DNA from: a virus
Virus record (IMG/VR): IMGVR_UViG_3300025238_000004
Location: 1 to 20,041 of that record
DNA length: 20,041 nt
Strand: one strand, 5' to 3'
Below are positions 11,874 through 19,443 of the stretch, in pieces. How positions within the stretch are numbered: position 1 is the first letter of the stretch; every line of letters begins with the position of its first letter. The translations under genes and the position numbers were made by a program. The notes under the pieces were generated by a model. It was not told the DNA's origin. It made no database searches and worked only from the letters and a program-made list of their open reading frames with translations.

Positions 11874-12450
11874 ATTTTTTTCCATATTTACAAATAAAAT
11901 AAGCATCAACTATATCAGTCAAAGGATTTGTGATAGAACAATTTAATATGTTTTGTAAATCAACTTTTGTTTCGTTATAGAATGCCTCATACATTAATTC
12001 TTTATTGGCATTTCCTTTTCCAGTAGCATATTTTTTTATTATACTGGGTGGTATTAACTTCACAGGATTGCCTTGTAGATAAAGATTATATTTTAAAATA
12101 CCAGTATTTTCTGCGATAGAAAAAACTCTACCTTTGCTTCCCAAAGAGTAGTCTTCCAAATATACTTTGATACAACTATCAAGTTTCAGCTGAATCATAA
12201 TCCAATTGCTTAGTGCGTGAAACCTTTCTTGCTGGCAGTCCCAATCTTTATAAAGAATTTCTCCAACAATCTTTCCATCAGCAAAACTACCTATATATTT
12301 TCTCTTGTCCGTAAGATAATGAATTTTACAGGTGTCCCAAGAAACGTCTTCAGCAAACGAGAGACAAATGGCGGGACATGTCATGCTGTAATCTATTCCT
12401 ACTTTTAGAGCTTTTGGGTTGAATTCGCTACCCGGCCTGGATTTTCGCAT
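11866..12450 (-). CDS. RuvC-like Holliday junction resolvase (RNase H fold)
   Basis: A probable structure-specific endonuclease that resolves branched replication and recombination DNA, standing in for T4 endonuclease VII (gp49), which is not seen here. The 194-aa protein shows the RNase H-fold order: KVGIDYSMTCPAI (Asp 20 on the first strand), KVYLEDYSLGSKG (Glu 99), a Lys-rich KKYATGKGNANKE segment (139-151) and LTDIVDAYFICKYG (Asp 179 and Asp 182). The acidic residues give a plausible two-metal site. Similar proteins are common in T4-like cyanophages. GAGA precedes the ATG inside a short tandem repeat. It is separated from nrdJ by a terminator, so it probably has its own promoter. Confidence 0.75.
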   Translation of the reverse strand: MRKSRPGSEFNPKALKVGIDYSMTCPAICLSFAEDVSWDTCKIHYLTDKRKYIGSFADGKIVGEILYKDWDCQQERFHALSNWIMIQLKLDSCIKVYLEDYSLGSKGRVFSIAENTGILKYNLYLQGNPVKLIPPSIIKKYATGKGNANKELMYEAFYNETKVDLQNILNCSITNPLTDIVDAYFICKYGKKYE

Positions 12451-12452
12451 AA

Positions 12453-12480
12453 TATTCTCTCATATATTCTCTCATATATT
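12453..12480 (-). repeat. 12-bp tandem repeat carrying ribosome binding sites
   Basis: Two perfect copies of TATGAGAGAATA on the minus strand plus a third diverged copy. Each carries GAGAGAA, and the copy nearest the RuvC-like ATG acts as its ribosome binding site. The repeated ATGs are out of frame with the gene, so slippage would add or remove short upstream reading frames. Confidence 0.6.
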
Positions 12481-12551
12481 CTTTCTTCTTTTCTTTCTGT
12501 TCTGGTTTTTCATAATATTCTTTACTATAATTTTTAGGTCATTTAAAGCAA

Positions 12552-12578
12552 AGACACTTACACACTTCGAAAGTGTCT
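12552..12578 (-). terminator. Terminator after nrdJ
   Basis: AGACACTT (12578-12571) and AAGTGTCT (12559-12552) form an 8-bp stem followed by TTGCTTT. Within it ACACTT-TCG-AAGTGT is an alternative shorter hairpin. It lies in the 176-base gap between nrdJ and the RuvC-like gene; the rest of that gap shows only the tandem repeat and a pyrimidine-rich (plus strand) stretch. Confidence 0.65.
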
Positions 12579-12626
12579 AAAAGGGGGTTTAAAATGCGCC
12601 TGGCAGCGGATTTTTCGTCAATCATC

Positions 12627-14570
12627 CTACGAAATTCCAGCGGGGGTAAAAGTGATATCACAACTATTTCCATCTTGCCCACCACATGCCAATTCTTGAC
12701 TTGAAATAGTCGTATCTGTAGATTCGTATCTTGATAACATTCGCCAGTCTACATTTTTAGGCATCTTCTTTAAAAATTCATTATATTCTTCTTCCGTACA
12801 ATCTTGATACGGTGCTTGTTTATAAACATGGTCGGTAAATGGTAAAAATGACACGCCGCTCATAAAATCAAAATTATTATAAACCCATGCTCCTACTTCC
12901 ATCCATTCTTTTTCTTTTACAGAAATCGTTACAGATGGTTTATGTTCGCACCAATGTTCTTGATAAATTTTCCAAACCTCTAATTGTTCAATAGCAGTCA
13001 TATCACTACGAAAGACTGCATCTTTATCACATGATTGTGGAAACGAAAATACAACATTATGTTTGTTCGTATAATCTTCTTCATTTGGAAATCCTGCATC
13101 AATCATCATTTTTGAAAGTGGGTCTTTCACATCTCCACGAACTGTACGAATATAAAATGGATTATGTCTCGCATGAATACCAGACGCAGAATTAACTAAT
13201 TGTGAAACTGTTCCAGATGGTTTTACACAAGTAATCGCAACTGAATGATTAATACCAATATCCTTTGCATATTTTTTATTTGTATCAATTGCAACTTGTT
13301 TTAACTCTTGTAATCTTTTATCCAAGCCCTTTTCTTTACCATTCGTAAAACAACATTCCATTATACCTGTAAGAGAAACCCCAAGAAGTCTTTCTTCTTG
13401 GCAATTCTTTTTCCATTCTTTTGCAATATATTTAAAATTAAGTAATGTGGATTGAAAAGTGCCTAAAATAGTCGCAAGTCTTACCTTTTCCTTTAAGGTT
13501 TCCATAGTATCTTCTGGTCTTATTACAACTTCCGATAAATTACAAAATTCTCTTGAACGTAAGATGATTTCAGAACAAGGATTTGTTCCAAAGTCTATTC
13601 CATCAGTTTGTCTTCTGCCATTTTGAGCAGCAATCTTGACAGCAGAAGCACGATTAAAAATTCCTCTTTCACCAGATTTAGAATCATATAATGATTTCCA
13701 TTCTTTTAAGAAAATTCCCGTATCTGGAGTTTCATTATATATCGCAGAATTGTTTGCAAGTGCTCTCTGTGGTTCTGTTTCCCACCATCTTCCAGTCTTT
13801 GCAGCTCTCATTCTATCATCAGATAAATTAGAAAGAGAAATCAATGCAGAACGTCTTACACCACCCACGACAACTATCTCTGCAATCTTACAAATAATAT
13901 CATGACATTCAAGAGAAGTAAGTTTTCTACCAGCTGCATTGCGTAATATTTTTATACAAAATTTAAATAAATCATCTAATGGTTCTGGCCCAGATGCACG
14001 ACCACCAAAAGTTTTTAATGGTGTGCCTGCTGGTCTTACTTTACTTAAATCCCATTTTGGAATTTGTCCATGATATACCATTGCAAGAAGGTCTTTAAAT
14101 GCTTTTGCCCAACCAAGTTTTGAATCTGCAACAACTATCTTTGTATCAGTTGGATGAAATTCTTCTGCAACAACTGGAAGACTATTAACTGCTTGTCTGT
14201 CAACAGAAAATCCAACTCCTGTTCCATTCATTAAAATATAAAGAATTTCATCAAATGCTTGTGGTCTATCTACTGCAACATACGAACAATTATATCCTGC
14301 AATATTTTCTTTTTCAAGTGCATCACCAGCAGTCATAAGACATCTCATAGAAGGCATAATTTTTAACTCTAATATAAAATCTCTCAATTGTTTTTTCAAC
14401 TTATCCGTCATTTTATATTTGTGCATTTTCTTTAAATGTTTCTCAAAAAAAGTAAAATATCTTGATATCGTTTCATTCCAAGTTTCTCGTCTATTTTCTT
14501 CAGGTATCCATCTTGAATATCTTGATAAATGAATAAATTGTTGATATTGAGTAGGTAAATTATTAGGCAT
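12627..14570 (-). CDS. nrdJ: Class II (adenosylcobalamin-dependent) ribonucleotide reductase
   Basis: This enzyme makes deoxyribonucleotides using a 5'-deoxyadenosyl radical from vitamin B12 coenzyme and needs no oxygen or second subunit. The 647-aa protein matches the monomeric Lactobacillus-type enzyme (739 aa) but is about 90 residues shorter. It has PSMRCLMTAG (73-82), YNCSYV with C95, ILMNGTGVGFSVDRQ (112-126), VVGGVRRSALIS (234-245), GTNPCSEI with N330, radical C332 and E334, C343 eleven residues later (the redox partner of C95, same spacing as 408/419 in the model enzyme) and KPSGTVSQLVNSASGIHARH (450-469). The tail keeps two cysteines (629, 637) for re-reduction. AAGGAG lies 11 bases before the ATG. 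It follows the primase gene closely. Confidence 0.95.
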   Translation of the reverse strand: MPNNLPTQYQQFIHLSRYSRWIPEENRRETWNETISRYFTFFEKHLKKMHKYKMTDKLKKQLRDFILELKIMPSMRCLMTAGDALEKENIAGYNCSYVAVDRPQAFDEILYILMNGTGVGFSVDRQAVNSLPVVAEEFHPTDTKIVVADSKLGWAKAFKDLLAMVYHGQIPKWDLSKVRPAGTPLKTFGGRASGPEPLDDLFKFCIKILRNAAGRKLTSLECHDIICKIAEIVVVGGVRRSALISLSNLSDDRMRAAKTGRWWETEPQRALANNSAIYNETPDTGIFLKEWKSLYDSKSGERGIFNRASAVKIAAQNGRRQTDGIDFGTNPCSEIILRSREFCNLSEVVIRPEDTMETLKEKVRLATILGTFQSTLLNFKYIAKEWKKNCQEERLLGVSLTGIMECCFTNGKEKGLDKRLQELKQVAIDTNKKYAKDIGINHSVAITCVKPSGTVSQLVNSASGIHARHNPFYIRTVRGDVKDPLSKMMIDAGFPNEEDYTNKHNVVFSFPQSCDKDAVFRSDMTAIEQLEVWKIYQEHWCEHKPSVTISVKEKEWMEVGAWVYNNFDFMSGVSFLPFTDHVYKQAPYQDCTEEEYNEFLKKMPKNVDWRMLSRYESTDTTISSQELACGGQDGNSCDITFTPAGIS

Positions 14571-14585
14571 TTGTTATGTGACTCC

Positions 14586-15587
14586 TTAAATCTTTTTCCA
14601 GTCTATTAATCTCGTTTTGGCATGGAGATTGGAGAAAGTATTATTACTTATAATTCCATGAATTTCTGCAGAAGTTTTACCAGAAAGCACCATGTCATTA
14701 ATATCTTTTTCATTAATATTGTCAGGCCAAATTACAATCGACTGATTTTGTTTAATGGACTTTTCCATTCTTTTTATTATCTCTACGTTTCTTGGTTCAT
14801 TATCATAGATAACTGTGTAATTTTTTTCATCCATATCTAATTTAAAATCAGCACCAGCAACAGCAAGACAATTGTCAAGAAAAAGACTATCAATCGGGCC
14901 TTCAACAACATAAACATGTTTATTAAAATCAATTCTATCAAGACCAAATATTTTATTTCTTTCTTCTAACATTATCGTAATATATTTTGGATTTTCTTTC
15001 CCGAATGCTCTACCCTGATAACCAAATAAAATATTTTCCTTATTAAAAAATGGAATAACTAATCTTGGATGGTCATCTTTAAGTGATGGAAATTTATCAG
15101 GTAAAAGTGTATTGGTAAATTCAAAAAATCCAGATGTAAAATATAATTTAGAATAATATTTTTTTGGAATTTTTCTTTCTTCCAAAAATTTTACTGCTGG
15201 GTGTGAAGTTTCTAAAACATCAAAACTTTTAAGTTCATGTAAATCTATATCAATACGTTTTTTAAACTCTGGTGGTTTAAAATCAAATTTTGGTTTTTCC
15301 GAGGAATGTATATTAGATGTATATCTCGACATTATATATTGTTTATGTAAATCTATATCAACATATTTTATTAAATTACCCAAGGTTAATCCTACTGAAC
15401 AATTGTGGCATTTATAAAAAAAGTCATTCTTTTTTTGAAAGACATATCCTCTTGCTTTGACTTTACTTTTTTTACTATCACCACAAACTGGACATCTGAA
15501 ATTGAATAAATTATTCCCTTTCTCTTTATATGATTTTAATTGAGAAGATAATCTTCTCATGAATTCTACATCAATATGATTGTACAT
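14586..15587 (-). CDS. 61: DNA primase gp61
   Basis: The gp61 protein makes RNA primers for lagging-strand synthesis together with helicase gp41. The 333-aa protein (T4: 342) has an N-terminal zinc ribbon, RCPVCGDSKKS with C32 and C35 and KCHNCS with C60 and C63, then a TOPRIM catalytic domain: VIPFFNKENILFGYQGRAFG (177-196), VVEGPIDSLFL with Glu 229 (227-237), YDNEPRN (261-267, Asp 262) and WPDNINEKDIND (287-298). The layout is that of phage DnaG/gp61-type primases. No strong ribosome binding site precedes the ATG. A weak sigma70-like promoter lies just upstream at 15605-15633, and nrdJ follows 15 bases after its stop, linking primer synthesis and nucleotide supply. Confidence 0.9.
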   Translation of the reverse strand: MYNHIDVEFMRRLSSQLKSYKEKGNNLFNFRCPVCGDSKKSKVKARGYVFQKKNDFFYKCHNCSVGLTLGNLIKYVDIDLHKQYIMSRYTSNIHSSEKPKFDFKPPEFKKRIDIDLHELKSFDVLETSHPAVKFLEERKIPKKYYSKLYFTSGFFEFTNTLLPDKFPSLKDDHPRLVIPFFNKENILFGYQGRAFGKENPKYITIMLEERNKIFGLDRIDFNKHVYVVEGPIDSLFLDNCLAVAGADFKLDMDEKNYTVIYDNEPRNVEIIKRMEKSIKQNQSIVIWPDNINEKDINDMVLSGKTSAEIHGIISNNTFSNLHAKTRLIDWKKI

Positions 15588-15604
15588 AATAAAGTCTTTC
15601 TTAT

Positions 15605-15633
15605 ATATTACATTAAAAAAATAGAAAAGTCAA
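15605..15633 (-). promoter_or_regulatory. Probable sigma70 promoter for gp61-nrdJ
   Basis: TTGACT (15633-15628), 17 bases, TAATAT (15610-15605): nine of twelve consensus positions, in the 48-base gap before the primase gene. Weaker than the others in this window. Confidence 0.5.
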
Positions 15634-15635
15634 CA

Positions 15636-16127
15636 TTAAAACTGTATAAATTTATTCAATACAAATCCTATCACAATCGCACCACCAACAATTAACCATC
15701 TCCAATTTTCCAGAACACCAACTCTATTATTCAACCCAATTCTTAAATCGTCAATATGTTTTTTAGTATTTTCTATAATGTGTTTTTCAGTATTGCTAAC
15801 TCTATCATATAATTCGCTATTAATGGCAGTAATTCTACTATGAATTTCTTTGATATCTATCGCTAATTCTTTTCTTTTTGCTTCTATCTGTAGTGTATTA
15901 TCATTAATAATTTCTTCTTGTCTTTCAAGCTTTTCTTCATGAACTGCTAACATGATATGAATAGAACTTGATACTTCTATAATTTTTGTAATCGCTTTAT
16001 CTAATCTAATATGAAGATGTTTCATCTCTGAAACGTCTCGTTGCAAAACTTCAAATTCTGTACGTAAATTTTTTTCCATTGATACACTTGATGACCATGA
16101 ATTTCCTTTAGTCGTTTCATTTGCCAT
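15636..16127 (-). CDS. Tail-anchored coiled-coil protein
   Basis: 163 aa. A long heptad-rich region (about 20-135: LRTEFEVLQRDVSEMKHLHI, HEEKLERQEEIINDNTLQIE, HSRITAINSELYDRVSN) is followed by one C-terminal transmembrane helix (WRWLIVGGAIVIGFVLNKFI, 142-161). The protein would hang in the cytoplasm as a coiled coil anchored in the inner membrane. Similar layouts are widespread in marine T4-like phages without an assigned role. AAGGAGGGC nine bases before the ATG is one of the strongest ribosome binding sites here. It closes the envelope block that starts with the spanin-like pair. Confidence 0.8.
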   Translation of the reverse strand: MANETTKGNSWSSSVSMEKNLRTEFEVLQRDVSEMKHLHIRLDKAITKIIEVSSSIHIMLAVHEEKLERQEEIINDNTLQIEAKRKELAIDIKEIHSRITAINSELYDRVSNTEKHIIENTKKHIDDLRIGLNNRVGVLENWRWLIVGGAIVIGFVLNKFIQF

Positions 16128-16149
16128 GTTAACAGCCCTCCTTATTCAA

Positions 16150-16314
16150 TTATTTTTCTTCGGTCATTAAAGTCCATGCACCATAAATTATAGCTGCGTA
16201 TGCACACAACTTAGCAATAGGACTAAAAAAAATAACAACAATACCGAATAAAATCAATGTTGTTCCATCCCAAGTCGTTCTTTCATCAAATCTATCTTTC
16301 ATCCATTTAGACAT
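16150..16314 (-). CDS. Small two-helix membrane protein, holin-like
   Basis: 54 aa from the ATG at 16314, chosen because GGAG lies seven bases upstream and the ATG overlaps the end of the preceding gene; the open frame to 16353 runs into that gene. A basic N-terminus (MSKWMKDRFDERTTWDG) is followed by two hydrophobic helices, LILFGIVVIFFSPIAKL and CAYAAIIYGAWTLM, and an acidic end. Size, helix pair and the neighbouring lipase and spanin-like genes are compatible with a class II holin. I know related short proteins from marine phages but no proven function. Confidence 0.65.
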   Translation of the reverse strand: MSKWMKDRFDERTTWDGTTLILFGIVVIFFSPIAKLCAYAAIIYGAWTLMTEEK

Positions 16315-16558
16315 TTTTATTCTCCATTTGTTCAATTTTTTGTTCCAAATCATTTATTTTCTTTGCAATATTTGGATACTTTTTCTTCCATTGTTCTTCT
16401 GTTTCAAGAATATTTAAATCATATCTATCTGCAGCCCAATTATAAAATTGAGAAAACTTTGCATATGTCCATATGCCTAAAGCAGTTGTCTCAAACCATT
16501 TTGCCGTTGCACTACCAATAATACCACTAGCGATTGCTTTTAATAAAAAATACCACAT
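16307..16558 (-). CDS. Small membrane-associated protein, 83 aa
   Basis: No family recognised. The N-terminal 35 residues (MWYFLLKAIASGIIGSATAK, then LGIWTYAKF) are hydrophobic with small residues, suggesting a membrane-inserted or amphipathic helix. The remainder (KKKYPNIAKKINDLEQKIEQ) is a charged helix with heptads. AAGGA lies upstream of the ATG. It sits between the lipase and the two-helix membrane protein, with an overlap to the latter, so the three are probably made together. A role in membrane perturbation at lysis is possible. Confidence 0.65.
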   Translation of the reverse strand: MWYFLLKAIASGIIGSATAKWFETTALGIWTYAKFSQFYNWAADRYDLNILETEEQWKKKYPNIAKKINDLEQKIEQMENKNV

Positions 16559-16570
16559 AACTTTTTCCTT

Positions 16571-17365
16571 TTATACTATTGCAGACCAAATATTTCTTAG
16601 TTTATTTGAATAACGAGTAGATGAATGGTCTTTAAATCCATCAAAAAACTGCCACTTTTTAAGTGCAGCCCATCTGCCTCTCATTTTATCTTTGAATCTC
16701 TGCCAGTATGATTCTCCATTCCTCATATTTCCGTAATGGTTGATATAACACAATTCCCCATGATGTGAAAACCCCATTATCCATAATGGAAATTTTGGAA
16801 CTACATCATTATTATTAACAAATCTTTTATGTTCTACTTTCAATCCTTTACAAAAAATTTCACCACCTACTCTGGGTGAACCATATGTATATAATTTTGG
16901 ATTTAGGTGTTCCAATCTTGATGCACAAATAGTTGCCATGGCAGCACCGAGTGAATGTCCAGTAATCCAAATCTGTTTTTTAGTTGTATTCGGCAATACC
17001 TCTAAAATACTATTCCAAAGTTTATCAACTTCTTTTTGAAATCCTCTATGTACCCAACCTTCTTGACCACTTTTTGCTGGTCTTTTAAAAAGAGATATAT
17101 CCGCTTTAATATCATTCAATTCTTGTGGTTCTGTTCCACGAAATGCAATTATAATATGTCCTGTATTACTTGCAATATGAACTTGAGCACTTTTAATACT
17201 TAAATATGTATGATTTTTAAAACCTATATTGTCAAATTGTTCTTTGACAAATTTTCCACGGTGGTAAGCAAGTGAAGAACACTCTGCAAAAAAATAATTA
17301 TTTTGCACATCATTTTCAAAAGTTATACCTAGACAATAATTAAAATATTTTTTTAAACTTGGCAT
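16571..17365 (-). CDS. Class 3 lipase (alpha/beta hydrolase)
   Basis: A probable esterase/lipase hydrolysing acyl lipids. The 264-aa protein has the Lipase_3 order: HIIIAFRGTEPQE (70-82, oxyanion strand), VHRGFQKEVD (105-114), the nucleophile elbow ITGHSLGAAMA with Ser 138 (134-144), LYTYGSPRVGG (158-168), NNNDVVPKFP with Asp 187, and FSHHGELCYI with His 201 or 202, giving a complete Ser-Asp-His triad. No signal peptide is seen, so it would need a holin or lysis to reach the outer membrane, or could act on the inner membrane from inside. It directly follows the lipoprotein of the spanin-like pair (one base gap), which suggests a lysis or lipid-remodelling task. No endolysin is present in this window. 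Confidence 0.88.
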   Translation of the reverse strand: MPSLKKYFNYCLGITFENDVQNNYFFAECSSLAYHRGKFVKEQFDNIGFKNHTYLSIKSAQVHIASNTGHIIIAFRGTEPQELNDIKADISLFKRPAKSGQEGWVHRGFQKEVDKLWNSILEVLPNTTKKQIWITGHSLGAAMATICASRLEHLNPKLYTYGSPRVGGEIFCKGLKVEHKRFVNNNDVVPKFPLWIMGFSHHGELCYINHYGNMRNGESYWQRFKDKMRGRWAALKKWQFFDGFKDHSSTRYSNKLRNIWSAIV

Positions 17366-17366
17366 T

Positions 17367-17750
17367 TTATTCTTTCTCTTTTTTTAGTTCTCTTTTTGTA
17401 CCTTCTGCTACTATCTCATAATATATAATAATTTCTTTTTGTTGTTTGATGTATCGTTTTACATCTTGGACATTAAACGCAAGATTTTCATAATCTCTTA
17501 TAGACATTGCAATAAATACCAAGTCAGAATTTTGCTTTAAAAATCGTTCCTTAAAATCTTCAAGATTTTTTGCTGTTACAACATAAAAATGTATACCATT
17601 CATTGATACTGGTTTTGGCCATGGTTGAATGGGAATAGTTCTATCAACCCGAATGGTTCTTACATTTAAAGCCTTTGTTCCACTTAAAAAAGAACAACCA
17701 GTTGTTCCAAAAATTAATCCTAATATTAATAGTACCGCTTTTATTTCCAT
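17367..17750 (-). CDS. Lipoprotein, possible outer-membrane spanin
   Basis: 127 aa. The N-terminus MEIKAVLLILGLIFGTTGC is a lipoprotein signal with Cys 19 as the lipid site (the residue at -3 is Thr, less usual). It is followed by a proline-containing segment PIQPWPKPV (41-49) and a small alpha/beta domain (IHFYVVTAKNLEDFKERFL, VQDVKRYIKQQKEIIIYYEI). A proline-containing lipoprotein made directly downstream of a membrane coiled-coil protein is the arrangement of Rz/Rz1 spanins. The folded C-terminal domain is longer than classic Rz1, so the spanin reading is tentative. GAGG nine bases before the ATG supports the start. Confidence 0.65.
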   Translation of the reverse strand: MEIKAVLLILGLIFGTTGCSFLSGTKALNVRTIRVDRTIPIQPWPKPVSMNGIHFYVVTAKNLEDFKERFLKQNSDLVFIAMSIRDYENLAFNVQDVKRYIKQQKEIIIYYEIVAEGTKRELKKEKE

Positions 17751-17756
17751 GACATA

Positions 17757-18140
17757 TTACCTCGTTGGTCGTTGTGTTAAATCCTCTATAGATTTATGTT
17801 CTCTTTTAGTCGCCCTATTTATTATCTTTTCTATTAAACCTGGTTTTCTTAATGCATTTCTCGTTAAATTATGTCTTTGTAATTTTTTATGTAATGCGTC
17901 TTGCTCCTTTTCAGCATCATCTAATTTAATTTGCAATTGATGATTTAATTTATTAAATTTCTCTGCATCTTCTTGTAAAGTATCTATTGCTGTTTGTTGA
18001 ATTTGAACTGCAGTTGCTAATTTTGCATTGTTCTCCGTCAACACTCGAATACGATTTTGTGTATCCTTATAATAAAAATAAAAACCACCTGCCATAGCAA
18101 CCATCAAGACACCCATAATTAACATTCCCTTTAATCCCAT
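17757..18140 (-). CDS. Membrane coiled-coil protein, possible inner-membrane spanin
   Basis: 127 aa. A single N-terminal transmembrane helix (about 3-24, MLIMGVLMVAMAGGFYFYY) is followed by a long periplasmic-type coiled coil (TQNRIRVLTENNAKLATAVQ, then LQEDAEKFNKLNHQLQIKLD, then KEQDALHKKLQRH, to about residue 90) and a basic tail. This is the i-spanin (Rz) layout, and the next gene is a lipoprotein in the o-spanin position. GGAG lies nine bases before the ATG. The 114-base gap upstream contains a possible 22-residue membrane peptide and a late-type promoter. Similar proteins without lysis function also exist, so only the topology is firm. Confidence 0.7.
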   Translation of the reverse strand: MGLKGMLIMGVLMVAMAGGFYFYYKDTQNRIRVLTENNAKLATAVQIQQTAIDTLQEDAEKFNKLNHQLQIKLDDAEKEQDALHKKLQRHNLTRNALRKPGLIEKIINRATKREHKSIEDLTQRPTR

Positions 18141-18155
18141 TTCATATCACTCCTT

Positions 18156-18224
18156 TTACTTATATACCGTATAAACATACCATACGAGTATTACTACACA
18201 TATTCCTATCGCATAACTATCCAT
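18156..18224 (-). CDS. Possible 22-residue membrane peptide
   Basis: ATG at 18224 to TAA at 18156: MDSYAIGICVVILVWY followed by VYTVYK. Nearly the whole peptide is one hydrophobic helix with a charged end, unlikely from random AT-rich DNA but not impossible. The stop lies just before the ribosome binding site of the membrane coiled-coil gene. There is no Shine-Dalgarno of its own; a late-type TATAAATA six bases upstream would make a leaderless message. Confidence 0.35.
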   Translation of the reverse strand: MDSYAIGICVVILVWYVYTVYK

Positions 18225-18229
18225 ACATC

Positions 18230-18237
18230 TATTTATA
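18230..18237 (-). promoter_or_regulatory. T4-type late promoter for the envelope/lysis block
   Basis: Exact TATAAATA upstream of the spanin-like, lipase and membrane genes, with expected start near 18223. Late expression would fit lysis genes. Confidence 0.45.
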
Positions 18238-18254
18238 TCTTCTGTTGTTTGGAA

Positions 18255-19148
18255 TTATCTTTTTCGATTATAAGTTTGTAAAAGTTTTATAGATGAATAC
18301 TTTCTATTATTTAAAAGATTAGTTAACCAATGTGGAAAACTGTCATCATGTTTAACATCATAAATCTCTATTTTACCGTCTTTCCAAGATGCACCAAGCT
18401 TCTTTTTACCTTTTGTAGCATATCTAGTATCAGTCGTACCACCAGTAATACCAGATAATTGAACAGTAACTTGTGAACCTGATTTAAGTATAGGTATTAA
18501 TTTTAGAGCATCTTTCGTTTTTATAAAAATTTGAGCACCAAAAGTTTTATCAGAAATTTTAGGTTTCTTTGCTTCATCAACTTCACGAACTTTTTCTAAT
18601 AATTCTCGAAAGTCATGAAAATTCTTAAAGTTTTCTACTCTTAATATTGGATTAGTCGACTTAAAATCTTTCTTTCTTATTATAGTTTTTGCAACCAAAT
18701 CGAGTTCATTATTTTTTTTATCTACGGCTAATACAAATGGTAGATTAATATCGCTGTTCATATCTTTGATTACTGCTTGTGCTTCTGAACCCATAGATTT
18801 TATTTTAGTTCCATATTTTTCTCGTGATTTTTTAAATAAAGTAAGTAATTCGTTTGTTGTGATTTGTTCTTTATTTCTTGCATCATTTAATCTCGCAAGA
18901 AAATGATTACTAAATTCTATATCAATCTTTAAAGACCTAAAAATCTTATCTGCATACTTTTCAACTTGGTCTAATTGGGATTTAGATACTAATTGTCTTT
19001 TTTGCCCTGTTACCATTGGTTTAAAAGTATCAAAGCCCGCACCACTAGAACCATAAGCATCCATTGTAGACGCATTCAAATCTGATATCGGTTTGTACGA
19101 ATCAATAGGAAGATAGGGGTAGGTATATTCCCTGAAGGTTTTTTTCAT
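18255..19148 (-). CDS. Conserved marine T4-like phage protein, 297 aa
   Basis: Two parts. The N-terminal half (about 55-180) holds FSNHFLARLNDARNKEQITT, LLTLFKKSREKYG, INLPFVLAVDKKNNELDLVA and KTIIRKKDFKS. I recognise this domain from T4-like marine phage proteins; its beta-strand end with basic residues recalls RelE/ParE-like folds, but I would not assign activity. The C-terminal part (about 205-297) has strands ending DDSFPHWLTNLLNNRKYSSI. No membrane segment or signal peptide. It starts eight bases after the 95-aa gene. A virion or virion-assembly role is a guess from its neighbours. Confidence 0.7.
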   Translation of the reverse strand: MKKTFREYTYPYLPIDSYKPISDLNASTMDAYGSSGAGFDTFKPMVTGQKRQLVSKSQLDQVEKYADKIFRSLKIDIEFSNHFLARLNDARNKEQITTNELLTLFKKSREKYGTKIKSMGSEAQAVIKDMNSDINLPFVLAVDKKNNELDLVAKTIIRKKDFKSTNPILRVENFKNFHDFRELLEKVREVDEAKKPKISDKTFGAQIFIKTKDALKLIPILKSGSQVTVQLSGITGGTTDTRYATKGKKKLGASWKDGKIEIYDVKHDDSFPHWLTNLLNNRKYSSIKLLQTYNRKR

Positions 19149-19155
19149 TTCGTAG

Positions 19156-19443
19156 TTATACCTTTACTTGTTTTTTTAATTCTTCTCTTTTTGCTCTTAA
19201 TGACATAATACGTTCAACGAATTTTTTAGCTTCTCTCACTCTGCCATCCATTTGAATAAATTTTTTCTTCTTTTTGGGGCGAACTGGAACAGTCGAACTA
19301 TCATCACCTGTTCCCGCTACTGCAGTACCAGTTGCAGTTGTCGGTACATCTTCTGGTAATACGGTAGTCGGTTTTTGAAGACCTAACTTTTCATCTTTAT
19401 AGTATCGTTTCATCACTTCAGCAAATTTTGGTTTTTTGTTCAT
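19156..19443 (-). CDS. Small charged protein with lysine-rich centre, 95 aa
   Basis: No family recognised. N-terminal basic helix (KPKFAEVMKRYYKDEKLGLQ), a Thr/Ala/Gly linker (TTVLPEDVPTTATGTAVAGT), a run of five lysines (57-61) and a C-terminal basic helix (VREAKKFVERIMSLRAKREE). Low complexity in the middle suggests a disordered protein that may bind nucleic acid or act as a scaffold. Its ATG overlaps the stop of the preceding gene (ATGA), so it is translationally coupled. Confidence 0.65.
   Translation of the reverse strand: MNKKPKFAEVMKRYYKDEKLGLQKPTTVLPEDVPTTATGTAVAGTGDDSSTVPVRPKKKKKFIQMDGRVREAKKFVERIMSLRAKREELKKQVKV

Noticed and set aside
12539-12625. 28-aa minus-strand frame after nrdJ ending in VCKCLCFK
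   Set aside because: It has no ribosome binding site and runs through the nrdJ terminator hairpin, which makes a real gene unlikely.
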